A stretch of DNA of 64,000 bases. It comes from Nitrospira sp. ST-bin4 (lineage in GTDB: Bacteria > Nitrospirota > Nitrospiria > Nitrospirales > Nitrospiraceae). Every line of letters starts with the position of its first letter. Position 1 is the stretch's first letter. The translations under genes and the position numbers were made by a program. This document shows positions 37,405 through 43,998 of this stretch, piece by piece. The stretch covers positions 1 to 64,000 of the forward strand of contig MSXM01000012.1 in the NCBI GenBank assembly GCA_002083565.1, written 5' to 3'. Under the pieces are notes generated by a model. The model worked only from the letters and a program-made list of their open reading frames with translations, ran no database searches and was not told the DNA's origin.

Positions 37405-38026
37405 AAAAGGCGTTGATATAAACTGGCGGTATGATAGGCCTTAGGAAACCTCGTTAGCAACCGGGCATGAGACCTAATAACAACTGGACATGAGACCTAA
37501 TAGCAGCTGGGCACACTGCCTACGAAGAGCTGGTCCTGTTACCAGGGTGTTGCAATGGCAGCGTGTAACGTCAGTGATCGAGGAACTGAAAGCTGATTCA
37601 TGCCAGTCGCAAACAGCCGACCTGTTCCCTGGCCCAAGTCCGCGAACGCCTCCGCGCCGCGCGATAGCGCGATAGAACAGCTGTTGGCGACGGCTGCAAG
37701 GAAGATGGCTGAGATGTCAAAGCTGGATCTCAGGGCTCATTCACGCCGGTCAGGTTGCCAGGTGAGAATGGGCACGCCGCAGGCCGTGAAACGTCCTGAT
37801 GTTAGATTGCACAGCAACCTTCAACTTTGAGATTCTGGTCGTGAGATTGTAGCGGCAGTGGTACTGAGAAAAGGTTCCCACCTTGTTGCTTGTCGTCTCC
37901 CATCCTGACGGCCTTGGTCGATCGGAGGCAGTGCTCCGTTGAATGCCAGTTGCCATGAGAGAAACGGTTGCTAATGGTGGCTTGTGGCTCACAGGGATTG
38001 GTTGCGGCGGCGGCGGAGCTCATTAG
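37405..38026 (+). other. Non-coding stretch of copy A, with conserved block
   Basis: No convincing gene. It contains three 24-base tandem repeats (37448-37518) and a 340-base block (37540-37877) found again at 39100-39439, including a small GCGCGATAGCGCG palindrome in both copies. The block may be a decayed gene: the short frame ending VRMGTPQAVKRPDVRLH has a counterpart with the same frame in copy B. 37878-38026 is unique. Confidence 0.5.
37448..37518 (+). repeat. 24-base tandem repeats
   Basis: Three adjacent degenerate units, consensus ACCTAATAGCAACTGG plus GCATGAG: 37448-37471, 37472-37494 and 37495-37518. Copy B has only about one unit (39052-39070), so the expansion is specific to copy A. 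Confidence 0.65.
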
Positions 38027-38029
38027 TGT

Positions 38030-38332
38030 ATATACAGTTGCGTATTTGAGTGGGATGTTCGCAAAGCCCTGGCCAATTCTGGGAAGCATAAGATTTCGTT
38101 TGAGGAAGTGGCCACGGCGTTGGGTGATCCCAATGGAATGGATGGCGCCGACGAGCTCCATTCACAACTGGAACGTCGTCGCATTCGGATCGCCCGTTCA
38201 ATCGCGGGCCGCATCCTGTTCGTGGTGTATACGGTGAGGAGACAGAGCGATGAAAAAGAAATCATCTCCATTATCAGCGTCCGGCAAACGAGCCGGAAAG
38301 AGCGGACGGCATATTCCCGACTCACAGATTGA
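38030..38332 (+). CDS. BrnT-like toxin, no canonical start codon
   Basis: The open frame from the stop at 38024-38026 to 38332 reads CVFEWDVRKAL, then KHKISFEEVATALGDP, then RRIRIARSIAGRILFVVYTV and IISVRQTSRKERTAYS. This is the BrnT ribonuclease-toxin pattern (FEWD-x-KA, KH-x-ISFEEA, G-x-LFVVYT, RIISAR-x-A-x-x-ER). No ATG, GTG or TTG precedes FEWD in frame; the only candidates are ATA 38030 or a truncated GTG start at 38108 that would delete the first helix and strand. It may be an inactivated toxin. Overlaps the antitoxin by 83 bases. Confidence 0.65.
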   Translation: MYSCVFEWDVRKALANSGKHKISFEEVATALGDPNGMDGADELHSQLERRRIRIARSIAGRILFVVYTVRRQSDEKEIISIISVRQTSRKERTAYSRLTD

Positions 38333-38543
38333 TTTTTCGGATATGCCGGAATTGTCCGATCAGCAGCTTACGCGTATGCGGCGAGTCGGTAGACCTGCCA
38401 CCGGCATAGCCAAGCAGTTGATCGCCATCCGTCTGTCTCCGCGTCTTTTGGCGGCCTTGCGCACTATGGCGGCCAAGCAGGGCAAGGGGTACCAGACATT
38501 GATCCACGAGTTGTTAGAAAAGGCGATTTCGCGAGTGGCGTGA
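38250..38543 (+). CDS. BrnA-like antitoxin
   Basis: The 97-residue product has a basic N terminus (MKKKSSPLSASGKRAGKSGR), the IDFSDMPELSDQQLTR segment and a ribbon-helix-helix-like C terminus (AIRLSPRLLAALRTMAAKQG, then KGYQTLIHELL), as in BrnA antitoxins, which neutralise BrnT and repress their own operon. GGAGAC lies eight bases before the ATG. The order toxin-antitoxin with overlap is the BrnTA arrangement. An antitoxin tail relic is at 36912. Confidence 0.78.
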   Translation: MKKKSSPLSASGKRAGKSGRHIPDSQIDFSDMPELSDQQLTRMRRVGRPATGIAKQLIAIRLSPRLLAALRTMAAKQGKGYQTLIHELLEKAISRVA

Positions 38544-39439
38544 GATGGCAGGTTTGTGTCTTGTTGTCAGCCGAATCACCTTGGCGGGGAGACAATGTCC
38601 CGGGCCACGGTGGTCACACTTACGCGCCCCTGCAGGGAAGAAAGCCAAGATAGCAAAGCCTGACCCTGAATCCCCGTCCCCGAAGCCTGGCGAAATGCGT
38701 GCGACGGACGAAAGCGCCGCGTGAACTCGTCACGCAAAAATCGCCGGAGAGCCAAATCGCCGAAGAGAGGTAAAGACAATCGGCCAATTACTGACTTCGG
38801 CCCACGTCAGTATCGCAATCTCTTGCTCTGCCGCGAAAGATTGGACCAGCAGGAAGACACCGAGGATGAGAGCAATGATGCCGGGCCAGATCATTGCTAG
38901 AGCGCCAAGAACTAGGAAGAGCATCATCGCCGCCAATGTATGCTGGGCAATCTGGCTTTTAGGTGTGATCATAGGGACCTCCCTGGTCTGCTCTCTGCCA
39001 AATACATGAATGGCGTTGATGTAAACTGTCGGCATGGTAGGCCTAAGGAGACCTAATTAGCAACTAGGCAGACTCTCTACTAAGAGTTGACCATGTTGCC
39101 AGTGTGTCACAATGGCAGAGTGTGACGTCAGTGCTCGAGGATCTGAAAGCTGATTTGTGCCCGTCGTAAACCACCGACCTGTTTCCTGATCCAAGCCCGC
39201 GAACACCTCTGTCGCCGCGCGATAGCGCGATGGAATGGCTGTTGGCAACGGCTGCAAGGAAGATGGCTGAGAGATCAAAGCCGGATCTCATGGCTTATTC
39301 AAGTCGGGTCAGGTTGTCAGGTGAGAATGGACACGCCGCAGGCCGCGAAGCGTCCTGATGTCGGATTGCACAACTGATCTTCAACTTTGAGATTCTGGTC
39401 GTTAGATTGTATCGGCAGAGGTACAGAGAGAAGGTTCCA
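38457..39439 (+). repeat. Segmental duplication, copy B
   Basis: Counterpart of 36912-37877. It contains the intact antitoxin 3' end, the 80-aa membrane gene on the minus strand, and the conserved block 39100-39439. Homology ends at the shared AGAAGGTTCC / AAAAGGTTCC sequence. The SIR2-like gene lies directly beyond. Confidence 0.8.
38730..38972 (-). CDS. Small membrane protein, copy B
   Basis: From the ATG at 38972 the product is 80 aa, starting MITPKSQIAQHTLAAM, with hydrophobic segments MLFLVLGALAMIWPGIIAL and ILGVFLLVQSFA and the tail SLRRFGSPAIFA. Identical or similar to copy A at most positions; the motif WAEVSNWPIVF matches WTEVSHLPVVI. GGGAGG-TCCCT precedes the ATG. Function unknown; it could belong to the adjacent toxin-antitoxin unit, as the two travel together. 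Confidence 0.65.
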   Translation of the reverse strand: MITPKSQIAQHTLAAMMLFLVLGALAMIWPGIIALILGVFLLVQSFAAEQEIAILTWAEVSNWPIVFTSLRRFGSPAIFA

Positions 39440-39491
39440 GGCCCCTTTGATTCTCTTTCATGTCCATCGTTCCCTCCGTGATCAAATCTGT
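39036..39491 (+). other. Non-coding stretch of copy B
   Basis: No supported gene. It carries the conserved block 39100-39439 shared with copy A. Short minus-strand frames (39057-39278 and 39064-39291) lack ribosome binding sites and their counterparts in copy A are broken, so they are not called. Confidence 0.5.
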
Positions 39492-40505
39492 CTATGGCCG
39501 ACGAAGGAAATCGTCTGCTGCACCAGTCTTGAAAAACTCCGTGAACCCGCCATCAAAGGCTGCATGCCGCGATGCAAGAATGCGAGCTCGACGAAGATTG
39601 GATGACGCTTCCTCTGATTGTGATTCGCCCCCGTTAATCACCATGACAAGCTCAACTTGCTTTATTCCTTCGCGCAACAGATTTAGAAACGGTTCCTCGG
39701 TGCCTCGCCATCCAATGACGAGAATTCTAGTTACATCGGGCAGGAAGGATTTTAGTTTGTCTATATGGTACACAGGGCACTCAAATTGTAGCTTGGACTC
39801 AACAGGGATGGCGAGCGCTGGGAAAACCACCCGATCCTGCCTGGGGGCAGGCGGGAATTCGCCAACCAATACATATTGATCAGTTATGAAATCTGGGGAA
39901 TATGAATCAATTACGGAATTAGCAATATCTAATCGATTTGCCTTAATGTCTATAGGGGCAGTGCTTAGTCTCCCCCAACTAACGGAGCCGTGCAACTTGA
40001 TCAGTGGCAGATCGTTTTTGATATATGACGGAAAATCTCTGAGGGCATACCCAAATTGCTCCAATGCTCCATCCAATAAGGTGTCATAGTTAAAAGTTAC
40101 AAAGCAGGCACGTTCGCCTGATTTGCGAATGTGGTCGACGAGTGCGAGATAGTTGCTGATCGATTGCGTTTCTTTCAGCCATATTTGTGGTAACTCGAAA
40201 AGCATTTCTTGCAAGTAGTAACGAATCGCCGCGAGCTGATGCAGACGGGTGGGATAATTGGCTGCTTCAGTTTGGAGCTTTTGTAACTGCTTTTCAATAG
40301 TTCCCTCGGGCATGTCTCGCAATTGTTGAATGATAGGAAGGCATTGTGGGTATTTGTTCATCACGTTGCCAAAGTATTGGCGATCGCCAAATAAGTCATT
40401 TGCCATCGGTGGACGTTCGGGCATCAGGCTGTAACGAGAGTCACTTGCTGGCCGCGATGGGGCGGAATCGTAAGACGCGCCAGCGCCTAAGATGACAAGC
40501 AACAC
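39492..40505 (-). CDS. SIR2-like domain protein, possible defence effector
   Basis: From GTG 40505 the product is 337 aa. It has the NAD-binding GAGAS (about residues 7-11 in MLLVILGAGASYDS), FNYDTLLD (138-145), KLHGSVSW (170-177) and a late ILVIGWRGTEEPFL. This is the SIR2_2-type fold; members of anti-phage systems degrade NAD+, but which reaction this one performs is unknown. AAAGGAGATCC is well placed for GTG 40505, better than for TTG 40526. The gene is noticeably more AT-rich than its neighbours, suggesting transfer. No partner gene (Argonaute, ATPase, HerA) is adjacent. Confidence 0.8.
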   Translation of the reverse strand: MLLVILGAGASYDSAPSRPASDSRYSLMPERPPMANDLFGDRQYFGNVMNKYPQCLPIIQQLRDMPEGTIEKQLQKLQTEAANYPTRLHQLAAIRYYLQEMLFELPQIWLKETQSISNYLALVDHIRKSGERACFVTFNYDTLLDGALEQFGYALRDFPSYIKNDLPLIKLHGSVSWGRLSTAPIDIKANRLDIANSVIDSYSPDFITDQYVLVGEFPPAPRQDRVVFPALAIPVESKLQFECPVYHIDKLKSFLPDVTRILVIGWRGTEEPFLNLLREGIKQVELVMVINGGESQSEEASSNLRRARILASRHAAFDGGFTEFFKTGAADDFLRRP

Positions 40506-40748
40506 AGTTGGATCTCCTTTGCACAATCAATCATGACGTAAGGGCTAGATGGGTGGCGCTGCATTCGCGCAGTAAAAAGAGAGACCGAAAACGGTCACAG
40601 GCTACTTTTCTATGCGAACAGTGTCAATGGTGTGAGGGGCTTAAGCGCCTACCAGTTGTCGGTCAAATCTCCGACTCTCTGTACTAGGGATAAACTCATC
40701 TGACTTGGATGTGCGATGAGCCACTTGCCAGGCTAGTTGTGAGCTCTA

Positions 40749-40886
40749 TTAGAGGTTGATCTGGTGGCGCGTGCTCCGGCCGCTGCCGGTGGATACGAAA
40801 ATGCCCTTGTCTGAAAGATTCTGCAAATCCCTCGTGGCTGTGGCCTTCGATGCGCCGGTGATGGTCATGTATTTCTTGGCACTCAT
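40749..40886 (-). pseudogene. C-terminal remnant of a Fic-family protein
   Basis: The minus strand reads MSAKKYMTITGASKATATRD and continues to LSDKGIFVSTGSGRSTR and a stop, 45 codons. This is the winged-helix tail that ends many Fic-domain AMP-transferases (pattern A-KKYM-ITG-S-ATATRDL-L--KG--V-TG-GRSTRY). A stop codon lies just upstream in frame and the Fic catalytic HPFx(D/E)GN core is absent, so it is a fragment. Confidence 0.65.
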
Positions 40887-40932
40887 ACCAGCCGCTTACG
40901 ACAAGTCTACTACCATCCATCTCATAGGCGAT

Positions 40933-40969
40933 GGAAAATATGAGCCGAATAGAAGCCTTATTCGGCTCA
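40933..40969 (-). terminator. Intrinsic terminator after the lipoprotein gene
   Basis: Perfect 11-bp stem, TGAGCCGAATA (40941-40951) with 40959-40969, loop of 7. On the minus strand it is followed by TATTTTCC. It lies about 90 bases after the minus-strand gene at 41059-41424. Confidence 0.65.
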
Positions 40970-41058
40970 GGCAGATGACTGGAAAATTGTGTTGGGAGCG
41001 ACAGGCATCCCCAGACCGCTCTTACGAGCGGCCTGGGTTGAAGATGCCGGAGTGGGGG

Positions 41059-41424
41059 TTAATCCACTTCGACGGTGATCGTATGAGAAGCCACGACGGG
41101 ATCGTGGTCCTTGGTCGCGCCGGTCAGGGTAACCTTGTGGGTTCCCTTGTTCAGGCTCTTGATCGTTCCGGAAAATCCCTTCTGATACTCGCCGTCCACA
41201 TAGGCATGGACATGCGTCGCCTGCGTGCCCTTGGTCAAGTCATACTTGATCTCGAAGGTGTCGCTGACTTTGGCTCCGTCCTTGGGGGACGTAATCACCA
41301 GCTTCGATCCGTCTTCAACCGGCGCTGCTGCCGGCTTATCTCCTGCCAAGGCCAGCCCTCCGCTGAGGCAGCCGGCCAATACGATTCCCAATCCCATCAA
41401 CCCGATACGTCCCATCTGCTGCAT
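41059..41424 (-). CDS. Secreted Ig-like lipoprotein, paralogue of 56.0 kb protein
   Basis: The 121-residue product has a signal peptide with lipobox LAGC (about residues 16-19) and then a beta-sandwich-like domain: VITSPKDGAKVSDTFEIKYD, ATHVHAYVDGEYQKGFSG, and a GTHKVTLTGATKDHD stretch. The 113-aa protein at 56001-56342 shares the same order, with [17 protein letters not shown]. Two His in THVH and the DH pair could bind a metal; that is speculation. GGGAGGTTGCA precedes the ATG. Function unknown. Confidence 0.8.
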   Translation of the reverse strand: MQQMGRIGLMGLGIVLAGCLSGGLALAGDKPAAAPVEDGSKLVITSPKDGAKVSDTFEIKYDLTKGTQATHVHAYVDGEYQKGFSGTIKSLNKGTHKVTLTGATKDHDPVVASHTITVEVD

Positions 41425-41571
41425 TGCAACCTCCCTAGTTTGAACTCACTGAATGGACACGACGGCCTGTCCTGCTCTGTCGGATGTCCTTGTGCTTGTT
41501 GACCCGTCGTTCACCGGTAGAGCATGCTTGTACATTCTAATTTTCAAAATGGCGCGAGTCAATCCGTCCGT

Positions 41572-43836
41572 TTACAGCGCGCCGAACATTCGTTCGAAAA
41601 AGGCCTTGGTCAGCGTCATGTGTTGCGTGATATCCGTCTGGAGATGCCTTGCTCCGGCTTGCCAATCATCTGTGGTATAGCCCACTCTCCGCGCGAGAAA
41701 GATAAACTCATCCGAATCAGCCGGGGGAAGGACGCGATCCTTGGCGTTGCCTCGAACCATTCGAAGGCCGTCGATGAGCATCCGGATGAAAAAATACGCC
41801 TTGCGTAAATTCTCGCCGTCCGGTCTCGTCACAATCCCGCACTCGACGAGCCCGGCCAGCGCCTGCATCGTGTTGGGCGTGCGTAACACGGAGCGCGTAT
41901 GGCCGTGCATGATTTGGAGGTATTGCACGGCGTATTCGATATCGACGATTCCGCCGGGACTGTACTTGAGGTTGACCGTGCCATGCTCCACCAGTTGCTT
42001 CAGTTGCTGTCGGCGTAGGTCCAGGGCGACCGCGATGTCCCACGGGGTTCCACTGTAGACATAGGCGTCACGATGCGCCTCGACCCGTTTGCCGAGGGCT
42101 GCATCGCCTGCCACATGCCGCAGTTTGATCAAGGATTGCCGCTCGAACGGGGCGGCGAGGCCTGTGGCATTGTAATACCCGGTGATTTCGTCGAACGGAT
42201 TTGTCAGTGAGCCTTTGCCGCCGTGGGGACGGAGGCGCACGTCGAGGTGGAAAATCCCTTCCTGCCTGGATTCGATCCACTGCAGCAGTTCCTGTCCCAG
42301 GCGTTCGAAGTATTCGCTGTTGTCGATGGCCTGTTTTCCGCCGGTGCGGCCTGCGTCGCCGTAGACGAACAGGACTTCGATATCGGAGGCATAGCCCAGT
42401 TCACGGCCGCCGAACTTGCCCAACCCAAGAATCGTGAAGGGACAGGGTTTCTTATTGGCCAAACGGGGAGGGCCGTAGAGCTTGTTCAATTTGGCCTGGC
42501 AGTCTTTCAGGCTCCGGTCCACGATCACTTCAGCCAGCTGGGTGAGTGCGCCGGAAAAGTCGGCCAGCGCGACACCCGGCTCGACGATATGCTTCATGTC
42601 GATACGAAACAGCTCGCGATCCTTAAACGTGTTTAAGGCCGTCTTGCGCGCGTCGGCGGTCTTGGCGTGGCCCACGAAGCGATCGATTTCCCTGCGGAGC
42701 GATGCACGAGGCTTGGCCAGCGGGGCGTCACGATAGTCCTGCAGGAGCGGCAGGAGGTTAGTGTGTTGCCGGCGCAGAAAGTCTTCCCAGAGAAAGTCGC
42801 TGGTGCCGAGTAAGCGGGCCAGGAGCGGAAACGTTTTCTTGTCGCTGAGCAGCGCAAGCGCCTGCTGCTGGGCTTTTCCTTTCGTTTCTTGCACGATGAG
42901 GTCGAGGAACTGGTCGAAGGCCTCGAGGGCTTTGGTCGGGTCCGGCGCCCAGGTCAGCGCATGGGTGAACTGCTTGATGAGCACGGCCGTCAACCGCAAC
43001 TGTTGCTGATCGGTCGGATCGGTCAGCTTCTGGCCGTAGCGATTGCGGACATAGAAGCGGTCGTGCAGTTTGGCATCCTCGATGTCGATTTGCGCTTTGG
43101 AGATATAGACATTGCGCATCGCGAGCGCGTTGGCGAAGGCGTAGAGGAACGCGGGGGTATCGTCCGACCGGATGTCCATAATCGTGTCTGTCGGAGACTG
43201 GCTGTTGTCGAAGGTGATTTGTACGGGGTGGAGCAGGCCGCTGAAGGACCCGCGGCGCCGGCCGAGTTGTTCGACCAGCCGGCGATTTACCGCGTGGCGG
43301 GCTTCTTCGAACTGGTTCGTGTCGAGCAGGCCGATGACGGAGCGCAGTTCCTGCGCGAGCCGGTCCTGCTCAGCCGGTCCGAACGAGGCCCCGTGAACCG
43401 GTTGGACGCGGAAGATGTCGACGATTTTCTTGCTGCTCAACCCGGGCCGCCTCTGTGGACGCCGGCGCGGACTTTCACTGTAGGAGGCTTTGGCTGGTTT
43501 GGCGGATGCGGCTTCGGCGAACGTATAGATTTGGCCTTCTTCGATGTTCAATCCGAAGGCGGATAGGAGGCCGCAAATGGTGGCGAACTCGGCAAAATAG
43601 TCATAGGCGACGATGGTCACATCGACGCGGCCGCTCTGTTGTTCGGTGATCGAGAGTTCGCAGAGATGGTCCGGCGTCAGTTGGGCTGCCAGATGAATAT
43701 GCCTCGCAATGGCGGTTGGATCGACTCGCCGGAAATATTCCTGATCCATCCGGCTGATAAAGTCGTGCAGAATGTCGGACGGGACGTCCTGACAGTGAGA
43801 TGTGACGGTCCGGAGGATTTGTTCACGGTTGTCCAT
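41572..43836 (-). CDS. ACT-domain protein with GlnE-type nucleotidyltransferase
   Basis: From ATG 43836 the product is 754 aa. Residues about 70-155 form an ACT-like domain (VDVTIVAYDYFAEFATICGL to KIVDIFRVQPVHG), and about 195-280 a second possible one. The NTase motif GLGKFGGRELGYASDIEVLF lies at about 470-489, followed by HLDVRLRPHGGKGSL and a helical C terminus with PGGIVDIEYAVQYLQ. This is the pattern of the C-terminal adenylylating half of GlnE. The second acidic residue of the SDLDL-type metal motif is Glu (SDIEV). N-terminal ACT domains instead of a second NTase suggest amino-acid sensing. Divergent from the gene at 43999. Confidence 0.8.
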   Translation of the reverse strand: MDNREQILRTVTSHCQDVPSDILHDFISRMDQEYFRRVDPTAIARHIHLAAQLTPDHLCELSITEQQSGRVDVTIVAYDYFAEFATICGLLSAFGLNIEEGQIYTFAEAASAKPAKASYSESPRRRPQRRPGLSSKKIVDIFRVQPVHGASFGPAEQDRLAQELRSVIGLLDTNQFEEARHAVNRRLVEQLGRRRGSFSGLLHPVQITFDNSQSPTDTIMDIRSDDTPAFLYAFANALAMRNVYISKAQIDIEDAKLHDRFYVRNRYGQKLTDPTDQQQLRLTAVLIKQFTHALTWAPDPTKALEAFDQFLDLIVQETKGKAQQQALALLSDKKTFPLLARLLGTSDFLWEDFLRRQHTNLLPLLQDYRDAPLAKPRASLRREIDRFVGHAKTADARKTALNTFKDRELFRIDMKHIVEPGVALADFSGALTQLAEVIVDRSLKDCQAKLNKLYGPPRLANKKPCPFTILGLGKFGGRELGYASDIEVLFVYGDAGRTGGKQAIDNSEYFERLGQELLQWIESRQEGIFHLDVRLRPHGGKGSLTNPFDEITGYYNATGLAAPFERQSLIKLRHVAGDAALGKRVEAHRDAYVYSGTPWDIAVALDLRRQQLKQLVEHGTVNLKYSPGGIVDIEYAVQYLQIMHGHTRSVLRTPNTMQALAGLVECGIVTRPDGENLRKAYFFIRMLIDGLRMVRGNAKDRVLPPADSDEFIFLARRVGYTTDDWQAGARHLQTDITQHMTLTKAFFERMFGAL

Positions 43837-43866
43837 TGTGCAGGCAGTATACCGCAATGCCGTTCA

Positions 43867-43895
43867 TTGTGTGAGAGGGAGCGCGCCAGTATAAT
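43867..43895 (+). promoter_or_regulatory. Predicted promoter for the GlnE N-terminal-half gene
   Basis: TTGTGT (43867-43872), 17-base spacer, consensus TATAAT (43890-43895). Start near 43902, about 97 bases before the ATG at 43999, and the transcript begins at the GTGAGGCGTGAAAC repeat. On the opposite strand, TATACT (43846-43851) sits only 9 bases before the divergent gene's ATG, suggesting a very short leader there. Confidence 0.55.
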
Positions 43896-43920
43896 GCCGC
43901 GCCAGACGGAGATGGCGAGG

Positions 43921-43954
43921 AACGTGAAACGTGAGGCGTGAAACGTGAGGCGAA
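43921..43954 (+). repeat. GTGAGGCGTGAAAC tandem repeat
   Basis: Two to three copies of the 15-base unit GTGAAACGTGAGGC in the short spacer between the divergent GlnE-like genes. Same words at 33145-33215 and 51471-51503. Confidence 0.7.
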
Positions 43955-43998
43955 AGCCTGAGAAATTCGGCAGGTCAGGGTCGTCGGCTGGGGAACTG

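Larger units (their letters stand above)
36912..37877 (+). repeat. Segmental duplication, copy A (decayed)
   Basis: Three blocks match copy B (38457-39439) in the same order and orientation: antitoxin tail (36912-36999), the small membrane protein region (37090-37404) and a roughly 340-base conserved block (37540-37877). The offset is about 1.55-1.61 kb, varying through small indels. Copy A has lost the toxin and most of the antitoxin. Confidence 0.8.
40527..41058. other. Intergenic region with Fic remnant and terminator
   Basis: Between the SIR2-like gene and the lipoprotein gene, both on the minus strand. 40527-40748 shows nothing I can name. 40749-40886 is the tail of a Fic-type gene. 40941-40969 is a terminator hairpin. 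A second imperfect hairpin (CCAGaCCGCTC/GAGCGGcCTGG) lies at 41011-41036. Longer plus-strand frames here run antisense through the lipoprotein gene and are not supported. Confidence 0.5.

Noticed and set aside
37405..39491. CRISPR array
   Set aside because: The 24-base repeats are directly adjacent, degenerate and without spacers; the larger repeat is a 1.6-kb duplication.
36780..41058. Insertion sequence or integrase bounding the accessory island
   Set aside because: No transposase, integrase or terminal inverted repeats could be identified; mobility is inferred only from gene content.
40756..41502. 248-codon plus-strand frame opposite the lipoprotein gene
   Set aside because: Spans the Fic remnant, two hairpins and the antisense of a gene with a clear signal peptide and ribosome binding site.
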